Notes: generated by a model from the letters alone, not told the origin. 64,000 bases of DNA from Candidatus Baltobacteraceae bacterium (GCA_036489885.1 DASXEW010000001.1:310001-374000); one strand, 5' to 3'; shown: positions 43,128-52,952, counted from the stretch's first letter. Translations and numbers: made by a program.

Positions 43128-45098
43128 TTGGATAACAGGGCGCGTCGTTCAGCACTTTCGGCAGCCGGTTTGATGTTGATCGCCGGATGTTCCGGCGGGG
43201 GGCATACGGTTGGATCTGCGCCGCCTTCGGGCGGAAGTGGAAGTCCGTCCAGCCTTGCAAATGGTGCAAAAGTTACGCTGAGCATTTCGCTCGCGCAGAA
43301 ACAAACGCTCAAGGGCCGACACATCAACTCCAAGGTTAGGCCCGCGATAGCCGGCAAGCGCGTTCCGAGCTTCGTGAGTCCATCGACATATAGCATCGAG
43401 CTTAGCGCTTTCTACGGCGGCGCAAGTGTTTTCAACACGTACGTCTACCTGAACCAGTGCGCTAATTATTCGGCCGTTTATTCGTGCTCGACCAACTTAC
43501 CGGTCGGAACATTCACGATCTACACGAGTCTCTTCGATTCGAACAACAATTGGCTCGGTACGAATCTGTACAGTAGTCCAAGCCCACAAACGATTTACGC
43601 GAACGGAGCCTCTCCGTACGGCAATTATCTGTACGCCGATGTGGCCGGAATCGCACAGTACGTTTTCGTCGCGGCGCCGTTGAATTGCACGACGACTCAA
43701 GGCTCGGGCAACTATGCCGCGATCTATGCGGTCGATGCGGCCGGCAACGAGATCGTAGGCCCGTTGGCAAATCCGATTACGGGTTACGTTGCGGCTGTGA
43801 ACGGCGCAGGGCTGGGGGCGGTCGACCTTTACGAAGCGTCAACGTACGGCTTGTTCGCAGCGGACCATAACACGATTTACGACACGTCCTTGTACCAGCT
43901 GTTTATCAATGAGGCTGGACCCGAGGGCGCGGGCACCCTGTACGGCTCTACCTACAATATTACGGCTTATTTTGGTTCAGGCAGCAACGGAGGCGCCGGC
44001 TTCCAGCTTGGGTCAATCGCGAGCCCCGCGTCTTCGACAATAACAGTCGGTACGTACATCGCGGTCGCGATGACGCCCGGAAGTCCGACGCTGAACGCGT
44101 ACGACATCGAAGAGAGCGTTCCGGCCATCGAGACCTGCAATAGTATTTCGCTCTACCCGTCACTCAGTAGCCCATCGCTCCTGGGTTCTCTCGAGGATTC
44201 GTCGGGTCAGTATCGCGACATCCTCATCGTTGACGGACAGAACATCGTCATGACCGGGTCGGGCAATCCCGTCATCTACCTGACCGGCAGCGTGCCTCAA
44301 GTGGCCTTCCCAATTACGGGGACCTACACGCTGGGCAGCAATGAGACGCCGATCAATCTCTTCGAGTCACCGGACGTTACCGGCCGGTTCTTCGTGATAA
44401 CGAACAACTCGAATAATTCCGGGAATGGTCAAGCCGATCAGTTCCTCGCCACGAACGGCGCCACGGTCTATTCGGGATCGTATTCGTTCCAATTTCCGGC
44501 CACAAACTTATTGCGCATCGCAGGCACGGGCGCAAACAACATCTACGCGCTCTACTACACCAATCCAAGCGGTTCGAATCTGTTGTACGGAGTCGACCGC
44601 ACGAACGGGAATCAGTATCCGACGATTACGGCTTTCACCAGCGGAAGTACGATTTTCGAGCTGTCGCCGGCTGGGCCCACCGTCGACAACATCTTTTTCC
44701 GGGGTTATAACGCATATGCATCCACATATCAGTTGTGCGTCTTCGATGCCCAATCGGGTTTCGGTTCGAACCATTGTGTCCCGGCTGGCGGCTCGAACAC
44801 GAATCAAGGCGCCGTGCGATATGAAACGTTTACGGGACAGATAATGTCAGTCGAGGGAACTTCCATATACGGAGATCCCGCCAACGTAACGCCTTCGAGC
44901 TTTACTTCCGCTACGCTATACACGGGCTTCCCGAATGCGGAGCAGCGATTTACTCCTGGAGAGGCGACGGCTGGATTTATCGGAGTTTATTCGTCGGTAT
45001 CGCCCTATACGACGACGTTCTTGCAGTGGAACGGAAGTGCGTGGGCAAGCGAAGGTTCTATCCAGTGGCCGAACGCCTGGGTGGCACCGCTCTACTAG
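43128..45098 (+). CDS. Large surface lipoprotein, novel family (copy 1)
   Basis: 656 residues from a TTG at 43128, nine bases after AAGGAAG; this start makes the N-terminus MDNRARRSALSAAGLMLIAG line up with copies 2 and 3. The lipobox is LIAGC with Cys21, then a Gly/Ser linker. The mature protein is rich in Tyr, Asn, Ser, Thr and Gly and almost free of Lys, as in secreted beta-rich proteins. Blocks shared with copy 2 include YANGASPYGNYLYADVAGIA, PLANPITGYVAA and NNSNNSGNGQADQFLAT. I recognise no known domain. It is probably on the cell surface; the function is unknown. Confidence 0.85.
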   Translation: MDNRARRSALSAAGLMLIAGCSGGGHTVGSAPPSGGSGSPSSLANGAKVTLSISLAQKQTLKGRHINSKVRPAIAGKRVPSFVSPSTYSIELSAFYGGASVFNTYVYLNQCANYSAVYSCSTNLPVGTFTIYTSLFDSNNNWLGTNLYSSPSPQTIYANGASPYGNYLYADVAGIAQYVFVAAPLNCTTTQGSGNYAAIYAVDAAGNEIVGPLANPITGYVAAVNGAGLGAVDLYEASTYGLFAADHNTIYDTSLYQLFINEAGPEGAGTLYGSTYNITAYFGSGSNGGAGFQLGSIASPASSTITVGTYIAVAMTPGSPTLNAYDIEESVPAIETCNSISLYPSLSSPSLLGSLEDSSGQYRDILIVDGQNIVMTGSGNPVIYLTGSVPQVAFPITGTYTLGSNETPINLFESPDVTGRFFVITNNSNNSGNGQADQFLATNGATVYSGSYSFQFPATNLLRIAGTGANNIYALYYTNPSGSNLLYGVDRTNGNQYPTITAFTSGSTIFELSPAGPTVDNIFFRGYNAYASTYQLCVFDAQSGFGSNHCVPAGGSNTNQGAVRYETFTGQIMSVEGTSIYGDPANVTPSSFTSATLYTGFPNAEQRFTPGEATAGFIGVYSSVSPYTTTFLQWNGSAWASEGSIQWPNAWVAPLY

Positions 45099-45107
45099 TA
45101 GAGTGAC

Positions 45108-47069
45108 ATGAGGAACGCCCGGGCCGCAGCGCTGTCCGCAGCCGGAATGATGTTCATCGCAGGATGTTCCGGCGGAGGGCATTCTGTAGGTTCCGCGCCG
45201 CCCAGCGGCGGCGGCTCAGGCCCATCGAGCCTTACAAATGGCGCGAAGGTGACGGTAAGCATCGCGGTCGCTCAGAAAACGCCGATGAACGGGCGGCGCA
45301 TCAATAATAAGGTTCGTCCGCAAGCTGCGAGCAAACGCGCCCCGGCCTTCATCAGTCCCTCCACATCAAGCATCGCGATTAGCGCCGTCTACAACGGCGC
45401 CGGCGTGTTTACAACAACGATCAATCTGTCACAATGCACCGATTTATACTCAATCTATCAGTGCTCGACGAGTCTTCCCGTCGGAACGTACACGCTCTAT
45501 ACGAATCTCTACGATGGCCCAAGCGCGAACGGTAATTGGCTCGGGACGAATCTTTATCTGAGCCCGGCGCCACAGACGATTTATGCCAATGGAGCAGCGC
45601 CGTACGGCAACTACCTCTACGCCGATGTCGCAGGAATCGCTCAGTACGTTTTCATCGCAGTGCCGAACAATTGCACGACGACGACGGGCTCGAGCGCCTA
45701 CGCCCCAATCTACGCATTCGACGCCGACGCCAACGAGATCGTCGGCCCATTAGCGAATCCGCTCACGGGTTACGTTAGTGCGGGGAACGGCGTTGGGCTG
45801 GGCGCGGTTGACCTCTACGAGAGCTCGACGTACGGCGTCTCTTCCGCGGATCATAATACGATCTACGACACATCGCTGTACCAGCTGTTCGTGTACGAGG
45901 GAGGCCCCGAGGGCTCAGGCGTGTTGTACGGCGCGACGTACAATCTTCCGGCGTATTTCGGCTCCGGTAGTAATGGAGCCGCCGGCTTCCAACTCGGCTC
46001 GATCGCGAGCCCGGCATTCTCGCAATTAACCGTCGGCACGTACATCGCTGTTGCGATGACGCCCGGTAACCCGGTGCTGAACGCGTACGATGTCCAAGAG
46101 AGCGTTCCGGCTATTGCGAGCTGCAACAGTTTCTCGGTCTATCCGTCGCTCAGCAGCCCAGCCTTATTGGGCACTACCGGCGATTCGTCGGGTTCGAATC
46201 GCAATATCATCATCATCGACGGAAATAACATCGATATGATGGGGTCCGGCAATCCCGTTTTCTATGTCGCCGGCGGCGTTCCTCAAGCTGCTTTCACGAT
46301 TACCTCGACCTACACGCTGGGCAGCAACGAAACGCCGATCAATCTCTTTACATCGCCGGACGCCGTTGGCCGCTTCTTCGTCATAACGAATAACTCGAAC
46401 AACTCCGGGAACGGTCAAGCCGATCAATTCCTCGCTACGAGCGCTAATACGGTTTACCAAGGATCGTACCAGTTCTCATTCGCGGCAACGACGTCGACGC
46501 GGATCGCAGGTGAGGGCGGACCCGGACAATACGCGCTTTACTACTCAAGCGGTTCGAATAATCTGCTATACGGCGTCGATCGCACGAACGGCAATGCGTA
46601 TCCGACGATCACCGCGTTTACCAGCGGAACCGTGTACACTCTTCAGCCCTCCGGCGCAGGCTGGAATTATATTTTCTTCCGCGGCTTTGACGCCTCGGCG
46701 CCCCAATACTCGTTGTGCGAGTTCGATCCCACGGTCGGAATCGGAAGCAAAGATTGCCTCTATATCAGCAGTTCGAATTCGAACCCGGTCAGCATTCGCT
46801 ATGACAATTTGTCGGGCGATGTGCTGGTTGTGAACGGAACCGCCATGAAAGAGTACTACGCACACGTACCGCCGGTGAGCCTCGCTCAGACCGGCACCTA
46901 CACTTTTCCGGCGGCGCAAGCGCGATTCGTGCCGGGCGAAGCCGCGCCTGGGTTCGTGGGTGTCTACGACGGAACGTCTACGACGACGTTCATGCAATGG
47001 AACGGCAGTTCTTGGATCAGCGAAGGTTCGGTTCAATGGCCGAATGCATGGCTAGCGCCCCTCTACTAG
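45108..47069 (+). CDS. Large surface lipoprotein, novel family (copy 2, tandem)
   Basis: 653 residues; lipobox FIAGC with Cys20. It is a tandem duplicate of the preceding gene, ten bases downstream, alignable over its whole length and ending alike (SVQWPNAWLAPLY against SIQWPNAWVAPLY). In the block NNSNNSGNGQADQFLAT the two genes differ at several bases, nearly all at third codon positions, so the copies are old and kept under protein-level selection. The composition is the same Tyr/Asn/Ser-rich type. The function is unknown. Confidence 0.85.
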   Translation: MRNARAAALSAAGMMFIAGCSGGGHSVGSAPPSGGGSGPSSLTNGAKVTVSIAVAQKTPMNGRRINNKVRPQAASKRAPAFISPSTSSIAISAVYNGAGVFTTTINLSQCTDLYSIYQCSTSLPVGTYTLYTNLYDGPSANGNWLGTNLYLSPAPQTIYANGAAPYGNYLYADVAGIAQYVFIAVPNNCTTTTGSSAYAPIYAFDADANEIVGPLANPLTGYVSAGNGVGLGAVDLYESSTYGVSSADHNTIYDTSLYQLFVYEGGPEGSGVLYGATYNLPAYFGSGSNGAAGFQLGSIASPAFSQLTVGTYIAVAMTPGNPVLNAYDVQESVPAIASCNSFSVYPSLSSPALLGTTGDSSGSNRNIIIIDGNNIDMMGSGNPVFYVAGGVPQAAFTITSTYTLGSNETPINLFTSPDAVGRFFVITNNSNNSGNGQADQFLATSANTVYQGSYQFSFAATTSTRIAGEGGPGQYALYYSSGSNNLLYGVDRTNGNAYPTITAFTSGTVYTLQPSGAGWNYIFFRGFDASAPQYSLCEFDPTVGIGSKDCLYISSSNSNPVSIRYDNLSGDVLVVNGTAMKEYYAHVPPVSLAQTGTYTFPAAQARFVPGEAAPGFVGVYDGTSTTTFMQWNGSSWISEGSVQWPNAWLAPLY

Positions 47070-47087
47070 GGAAAACGTGAAGCGGGG

Positions 47088-47159
47088 CTAGAGATCCGAT
47101 AATCCGGTCTGGAACTGATCCGCGGTGCCGACAACACGAATGCGTTCTAGTGCGCGCGT
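47088..47159 (-). other. Possible decayed gene end in the 219-bp gap 47070-47288
   Basis: On the minus strand an open stretch ends at a TAG at 47088-47090 with residues ALERIRVVGTADQFQTGLSDL; an in-frame stop lies just upstream. It resembles the C-terminus of a luciferase-like oxidoreductase but is too short to be sure. Otherwise the gap holds no gene that I can support. Confidence 0.2.
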
Positions 47160-47288
47160 TCAGCTCATCGGCATTTACCGGTAGCGGAACGTGTCACAGC
47201 ACGAGCAGCACGACACGAATCCCGCTAGCCTCAGCACGATCCACGTCCGTAGAGGCGCGCGCCTAACGGCAGAGCGAAAGGGTCGCGC

Positions 47289-49013
47289 GTGGCGATCCTA
47301 GCCTTCGGCGATGAAGCACGAGCTTGGGCGCGCCGTTTCGACGAGATGGACGATCAACTCATCATCGTCGATCCCAGCGGCGCGTCTTCTGCATTTTTAA
47401 CCGCAATCGAAACGAAAAAGCGCGGCGAACCCGTATTGGCCGCGATCGCGCTCGACGAATCGCGCTCTTCGCTCGCCTGGGCACTTTCGGCAACAGTGCT
47501 CAACAAACACAAGTACCGTGATGACCGGATGCAGATGTTCGAAGAGATCGCGAATCATCGTGCCGTCTTCGACGGGAAACCGATGGCGCAGATGACGACG
47601 GTCGATCCGCGCGCTTTTGATACCTTGCGCGATTTTGCGCGCATGGCCGACGTGCTCGTCGTGCGAAGCTGGTCCGAAGCGACGCGCATAACGCGCACGC
47701 TGGGAATCGAGCCGGCGGAAGTACGAAGAGTCGTATCGCGCAAACCCTTGACCTTGCCCGGTCCGAAGAGCGATGCCGAGAAAATCGTTCTGTGGGCGCC
47801 GGAGCTGCAAACCTCGCACCTCGGCTTGCTCGTCTACGGGCTTCTGGACTTCCATCGGCCGCTCGTCGTGATTTGCAAGAGCGGAACGTTTCGCGATCCG
47901 GAACTCGATGTTCGCCGGCCGCAGGCCGCCGGCGAGGTTCTTGCGGATGCAGCCGTTGTCATCGATGCGTCGCTCTCCGATCCGCACGACGCCATCGAGT
48001 TGACGCGCCTCGGACATCGTGTCGCGACGCCTATGCCCAACGGCGCGCACGAATACGTCCCGGGCGTAAGTGGATACGTGCCGTGGATGCGCCGCAGCAT
48101 TCGTGAAAGCGTGCAGGTCGCGCTCGGGCGCTCGCCTACGACGGTGGCCGTGCAATCGCCGCCGGCTCTGCTGCGTGCGCCGGAACTTCGCACGAACGGC
48201 CCGCTGACGTCGCTCATCGTCCGCACGTATAATCGTCCGCGCTTTCTCGAACGGGCGCTCGAGAGCATCGCATCACAAACCTATCGCGACATCGAGGCCG
48301 TCGTCGTGAACGATGCGGGCGAGGCGGTCGACGACGTCGTGGCGCGGTTTCCATTCGCCCGCCTGGTCGTCAACGAGAAAAATCTTGGTACGACTCCGTC
48401 GGCGAACGTCGGCCTTCGCGCCGCGCGTGGAACCTACGTCGGCTTGTTGGATGACGATGACATGATCTTTCCCGATCACGTCTCGCGTTTGGTCGATGCA
48501 ATGGAGCGGATCGGAGGGGCGGCCGCAAATTCGCACGCCATTACCTGCTATCTCGAGCTGACGCCCTTTTCGGACTACGCCGTTTACGGCTATCGCGTCG
48601 CGCTGGCGCGTCATATCGATCGTTCGGATATCTATGTGCGCGATCCGATTGCCCCGATGTCGATGCTCATGCGTCGTTCCGTTCTCGAGGATTTAGGCGG
48701 ATTCGAAGAGTCCGTGGATTTTGCCGAGGATTGGGAGTTGTGGATCCGCATTGCGGAACACTACGACGTGCAATACGTCCCGTACGTAACCGGAATCTAT
48801 TCGGTGCGCACCGATGCGACGAACACGGTCGTCACGCTCGCAGCACGCTTTGGAAGTGCGTACGCGCGGATCGTCGAGCTGCATCCGCTCGTCGATCGTC
48901 CGCAGATCGATACGATGCGGCAGCAGATGATCGATCAGCACCGCGGTGTGGACATGACGCCGCGCTGGGGAACGCCCGCGATTCGTTTCGAGCCGCCGCG
49001 TCCGCTGCCGTGA
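47289..49013 (+). CDS. Two-domain glycosyltransferase: degenerate GT-B-like domain plus family-2 (GT-A) domain
   Basis: 574 residues from a GTG. Residues 1-290 are alpha/beta; the part ADAAVVIDASLSDPHDAIEL followed by TRLGHRVATPMPNGAHEYV has the layout of the nucleotide-sugar half of GT4-type enzymes, with the usual EGFGL replaced by DPHDA. Residues 300-540 are a family-2 domain: SLIVRTYNRPRFLERALESI, VVNDAGEAVDD, the metal-binding GLLDDDDMIF and later FAEDWELWIRIAEHYD. No membrane span is seen. It is coupled by GTGA to a second gene of the same architecture, between lipoprotein genes, so it may glycosylate them or a surface glycan. Confidence 0.85.
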   Translation: MAILAFGDEARAWARRFDEMDDQLIIVDPSGASSAFLTAIETKKRGEPVLAAIALDESRSSLAWALSATVLNKHKYRDDRMQMFEEIANHRAVFDGKPMAQMTTVDPRAFDTLRDFARMADVLVVRSWSEATRITRTLGIEPAEVRRVVSRKPLTLPGPKSDAEKIVLWAPELQTSHLGLLVYGLLDFHRPLVVICKSGTFRDPELDVRRPQAAGEVLADAAVVIDASLSDPHDAIELTRLGHRVATPMPNGAHEYVPGVSGYVPWMRRSIRESVQVALGRSPTTVAVQSPPALLRAPELRTNGPLTSLIVRTYNRPRFLERALESIASQTYRDIEAVVVNDAGEAVDDVVARFPFARLVVNEKNLGTTPSANVGLRAARGTYVGLLDDDDMIFPDHVSRLVDAMERIGGAAANSHAITCYLELTPFSDYAVYGYRVALARHIDRSDIYVRDPIAPMSMLMRRSVLEDLGGFEESVDFAEDWELWIRIAEHYDVQYVPYVTGIYSVRTDATNTVVTLAARFGSAYARIVELHPLVDRPQIDTMRQQMIDQHRGVDMTPRWGTPAIRFEPPRPLP

Positions 49014-50776
49014 TCAAAGCATTCGGAGAGCGCGCCAAGCGCTGGGCGAAGAGCGCGCAGGCGAGCGGGAACATCATTGCCGCCGACGAGTCAGCGTTTC
49101 TCGAAGCGGTTCTCGAGGGTGTGCGCCGGCGTGCGCGCGGAGAGAGCTTTGGCGTCGCGATGTTTCTCGACGAAGATCCGAACCGTTTCGTGCGCAGTTG
49201 GGCTGCAAAGCTCTTGTCATCTGCGAAAACGTTCGACGATCGCCGGGGTCTCTGCGGCGCAATCGCAATGGGCGCGGTCGTCGTCGATGGAAAGCGTCAA
49301 CCCGAGCTGAGCGGTATCGATGGCGACGCTTTCGCGCACGCGCGCGCGCTCTGGTGTTTGGCCGATAGCGCGGTCATCATTTCGGAAGCTGCCTACACCC
49401 GTCTCGCGTTCGTGTTCGGACGTTGGCACCTGTCGCGCACGGAAGTCGTGCAAGGTGATATAACGATCCCTGAACCTGCGGCACCCGCGCAAGATGCCGA
49501 TCACGTCGTCATTTGGGCGGGCAATCGGAGCGCGGACGAGATCGCGATCACGTTGTGCGCGCTCGAAGAGCTGCATCTTCCGGTTTACGTCGTCTGCAAG
49601 GGCGGAAAGATTCCGGATACGATCCATCGCGTGACGGTTGAACAAGCAGAACCACTGCTTCGTTCGGCCGCAGCGATCGTTGATACGAGCGACGATCAAC
49701 CCGGGACTGCAATTGCACTGGCACGCTTTGGCGTTCCGCTGGCGGTCGCGCGGACATCGGGTGCGCACGAGTTCGTCGCCAACGTCGCGCCCTATGACGG
49801 TTGGAACCGGGATTCAATTCTCGCTGCAACGCTCCGCGCACTCGCCGGCGGTTCGCCACATCCTGTTACCCTGAGCCCTTCGACTCCGCTTACGCTACGC
49901 TCAGGTCAGGCGAAGTCGAAGGGGAGCAGAAGTCGGGCCGCCGTTCGGGAGCGCGCTCCGCTCGTGAGCGTGATCGCACCGACCTACAATCGGCGAACGC
50001 TCCTGCCACGCGCACTCGAGAGCATCAAACGCCAAGATTATCCCGCGGTCGAGATCGTCGTCGTCAACGATGCAGGCGAGGATATCTCGGACATTGCAGA
50101 GCGTTTCGGCGCGACGCTCGTCAGACGTGACGCGAATGGCGGGCACGGAGCCGCGCTCAACTCGGGCATCGAGCGCGCGGCCGGCAAATACATCGCGTTC
50201 CTGGACGACGACGACATCTTTTTCCCCGATCATCTTTCCTCGCTCGTCGATGCCCTTGAGGGGGCACGCGCCGAGGTCGCGCACGCGGATGCACTTATGG
50301 GAATCCGCGGCGCCCCCGATGAGCTGGTCGGTTTTTCGCCGGGCGCCGTTACCGGCGTCGATATCGAAGAGGCGCTCGTCGTGTGTCCGTTCCTCGGAAT
50401 GATCTCCGCCGTGATTCGCCGCGACGTTTTCCGCGAAGTCGGCTTGTTCGATACGGCGCTTTCCCCCAACGACGACTACGAGATGATCTTGCGCATCGCG
50501 CTTCGCTACGACTGGCTACATGTCGACCGGGTCACGTCGCTGTGGTCTTTCGGCGGCGAGTACACTCACTGGCTGCAGCGTACCGGTGCCTCGTACGCCG
50601 GTCTCTATGAGGAGGCGTACAAGCGTCACCCTTTCCCGGACCGGCCGCTTCTTGCGATCCGGCGGCGCGATTTCGTTCAGAACATTCGCGCCAAAGGCGG
50701 AATCGTTCTCAACGTCACGAGTGCGCGGTTAAGCAAGCCCGCGCGACTCAAGGAAGAAGGCCCGATAGGTAAGTGA
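49010..50776 (+). CDS. Two-domain glycosyltransferase, paralogue of the preceding gene, with repeat-derived linker
   Basis: 588 residues from the GTG at 49010 overlapping the previous stop; the open frame continues upstream inside that gene. The N-terminal GT-B-like part shows SAAAIVDTSDDQPGTAIALA then RFGVPLAVARTSGAHEFV, and the GT-A part VSVIAPTYNRRTLLPRALES, VVNDAGEDISD and AFLDDDDIFFPDHL. The linker between them (about residues 285-305) is encoded by an in-frame copy of the dispersed palindromic repeat. The donor and acceptor are unknown. Confidence 0.85.
   Translation: MIKAFGERAKRWAKSAQASGNIIAADESAFLEAVLEGVRRRARGESFGVAMFLDEDPNRFVRSWAAKLLSSAKTFDDRRGLCGAIAMGAVVVDGKRQPELSGIDGDAFAHARALWCLADSAVIISEAAYTRLAFVFGRWHLSRTEVVQGDITIPEPAAPAQDADHVVIWAGNRSADEIAITLCALEELHLPVYVVCKGGKIPDTIHRVTVEQAEPLLRSAAAIVDTSDDQPGTAIALARFGVPLAVARTSGAHEFVANVAPYDGWNRDSILAATLRALAGGSPHPVTLSPSTPLTLRSGQAKSKGSRSRAAVRERAPLVSVIAPTYNRRTLLPRALESIKRQDYPAVEIVVVNDAGEDISDIAERFGATLVRRDANGGHGAALNSGIERAAGKYIAFLDDDDIFFPDHLSSLVDALEGARAEVAHADALMGIRGAPDELVGFSPGAVTGVDIEEALVVCPFLGMISAVIRRDVFREVGLFDTALSPNDDYEMILRIALRYDWLHVDRVTSLWSFGGEYTHWLQRTGASYAGLYEEAYKRHPFPDRPLLAIRRRDFVQNIRAKGGIVLNVTSARLSKPARLKEEGPIGK
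49864..49923. repeat. Dispersed palindromic repeat inserted in frame in a glycosyltransferase gene
   Basis: About 60 bp beginning TGTTACCCTGAGC and ending CGAAGTCGAAGGGGA, with inverted segments CCCTTCGACT and AGTCGAAGGG. It is related to the copy at 55156-55200. The insertion adds about 20 codons (TLSPSTPLTLRSGQAKSKG) to the interdomain linker without breaking the frame. Confidence 0.75.
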
Positions 50777-50834
50777 GCGCAGGCACAGCCGTCCACGAGG
50801 GCGAGCCCCCCAAGACGCGAAACTCGGCTAACTA

Positions 50835-52910
50835 ATGGATGCACGAAAGGCCACTGCGGCCGTCTCGGCCGCGGGAATGATTCTTATCGCGGGCTGTGGT
50901 GGTGGCGGCAAGATGGGCGGCGGCTCGCTTCCGAGCACCGGGAACGGCCTTCATAACACGACGGCACCGGCGAATTCGTCGAAGATCGGGCTGAAATTCA
51001 CGCTGCCTCCGCGCAACGCGAACGTCTGGACGACGCCTGCTTATCAACCGGCATACAAGCAGCGACGTTCGAAAGCGTTCACACCGAAGAGAAACTCTAC
51101 GTCGTTGCGGCGCAAGCCTCAGTACATCAACTACGGTCTCATCGGCGGTTCGATTACGATCGCCGTCTACCAGACGCAAAATGGAACGGCGCAGCTCGCT
51201 CTCACCCAGGGACCGTTCACCGCCGGAACGACCTACGGCGCCTACGATTTTTACTGCGCGTACGTCCCGGCGGCTGGTACGTACCAGTGCGCGAACTATT
51301 CCAATGTTTTCGCACCGCTGGGCAACGATACGTTTTACGTCGTCACGTCAAATTCGGCAGGGCAGCCGCTTTCGGTTACGCCCGGTTGGCCGGGAACGAA
51401 CTATGTTGCGGCAACGCAGCCTTCGTACACGATTACGTCGTCGGGATATCCGACTCCGATCTCGATTCAGACGTATGCGGTGGCATCATATCTTGGCATC
51501 GATGCGCCCACGTCGTGCATCGATCCGAGCAGCACGCCTCTCGTCGCTGAGGCCTTCCTGGCGGACGCCTCGGGTTATCCCGTCGCCGGTTATCTTGCCA
51601 ATCCTGTGACCATCAACATGACCGGAAACTTCGCGCTTTACAACCTTTACGCGCAGCCGCTCGCGACACCGTACACGGCCGGCTATGCCGCCGGGTTCTT
51701 CAATGGGTTCGAATTCGTCGCTTCGGCAAGCGGCAGCGCCGGCGTTGTCAGCGTCAGCTCTACCGCTGGTTCCGTGGGTATCAATTTGACTCCGAGCACG
51801 TCCAGGAATCTCTATGCGGTAGACCGGCTTGCGCTTTCTCCGTCAACGAGCGGGATTAGCGTTACCGGACTTGTCGATTCGGGGCCGGCCACGTACGCCT
51901 GCGGCACGCTGCCGATGGGAAATTACGCCACCGGGTCCCCGGTCACTTCGTTTTCGAATCCTGTTGCAATCGGCGAGGATGATTACGCTCCCGGCGCGGC
52001 CGTTCTCGATAGCGTTTCTGGCACGCCCTATCTCACCGTAATTGATCTCAACCGGTTCGATTTCGGTGATTTCCTGTCGACCGGTGGAATAGTGAACGCG
52101 GTGCCGGTTCTTCCCATACAGGTTGGCGGGCACAATCCACTGACGCTCGCCGTTTCGCCGAGTGAAGGCGTTGGCTCGGGGATGATTTACATCTTGAACG
52201 CCGATGGCTCGATTCAAACGGTCAACGACAACACTTTCTCGTCCATCACGACCGCGCAACTTGAATCCGCGGGGACGATCACGGGGCCCTCCGATCTCGT
52301 CGTCTCCTGGAACACGGGCGGCGGTGGCGACTATGTGTTCGCGACCAGTAACAATTCGCAGAACATTTTCGAAATCAGCGATGCGAACAGCGATCCGAGT
52401 TTCACGACGATCGACCTCGAGGATGGTCCGTCGATTAGTGGGCAATCGCTCTTCACGCCGGTCACGTACGCCGCTTCGGCCGAGAACATTTCCGGCGAGC
52501 AGTACGTGTCGTTCCTAGCGTTCGATGCTGGGAACGGCAACTCGCAAAACATTCTCACCTGTCTCTATCTTTTCTGTGGCGTTGAGATGGGGAATACCGT
52601 CTTCAGCTACAGCGCTAATCTCGCTCCGGGGCAAGCTTCGTTCGCATATCCCGGCGGCTCGCTATACCTTTTGGCTGCTAACAGCAACGCTGTCCAACCG
52701 TTCATCGCTAACGTGCCCGCGCAGCCAACAAGTGCGCCCTTGCCGTCCTTCAGCAATCCGGTCACGCAGATCATTGCCTCGTACGACGGAGCGTGGAACG
52801 GCGCCAGCACCGGCGGCCTCGTACAATTCTTCTACGATCTGGGCGGAACCGTGGCTGGCTCGATGAGCGGCGTGCGCGCGACGATCGTCAGCCCGTTCAC
52901 AGCGTACTAG
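50835..52910 (+). CDS. Large surface lipoprotein, novel family (copy 3, divergent)
   Basis: 691 residues from the ATG at 50835. The signal MDARKATAAVSAAGMILIAG with Cys21 is very like those of copies 1 and 2. The middle keeps related blocks (YAVASYLGIDAPTSCIDPSS; AFLADASGYPVAGYLANPV) but the rest has diverged, including a basic stretch at 70-95 (YKQRRSKAFTPKRN). The later half is again Asn/Ser/Gly-rich with repeated short beta-like segments. It lies 58 bases after the second glycosyltransferase. The function is unknown. Confidence 0.83.
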   Translation: MDARKATAAVSAAGMILIAGCGGGGKMGGGSLPSTGNGLHNTTAPANSSKIGLKFTLPPRNANVWTTPAYQPAYKQRRSKAFTPKRNSTSLRRKPQYINYGLIGGSITIAVYQTQNGTAQLALTQGPFTAGTTYGAYDFYCAYVPAAGTYQCANYSNVFAPLGNDTFYVVTSNSAGQPLSVTPGWPGTNYVAATQPSYTITSSGYPTPISIQTYAVASYLGIDAPTSCIDPSSTPLVAEAFLADASGYPVAGYLANPVTINMTGNFALYNLYAQPLATPYTAGYAAGFFNGFEFVASASGSAGVVSVSSTAGSVGINLTPSTSRNLYAVDRLALSPSTSGISVTGLVDSGPATYACGTLPMGNYATGSPVTSFSNPVAIGEDDYAPGAAVLDSVSGTPYLTVIDLNRFDFGDFLSTGGIVNAVPVLPIQVGGHNPLTLAVSPSEGVGSGMIYILNADGSIQTVNDNTFSSITTAQLESAGTITGPSDLVVSWNTGGGGDYVFATSNNSQNIFEISDANSDPSFTTIDLEDGPSISGQSLFTPVTYAASAENISGEQYVSFLAFDAGNGNSQNILTCLYLFCGVEMGNTVFSYSANLAPGQASFAYPGGSLYLLAANSNAVQPFIANVPAQPTSAPLPSFSNPVTQIIASYDGAWNGASTGGLVQFFYDLGGTVAGSMSGVRATIVSPFTAY

Positions 52911-52952
52911 CGTCCCCTTAGGAATTTCACCTCAGCGTCGAAGGGCGTTGAG

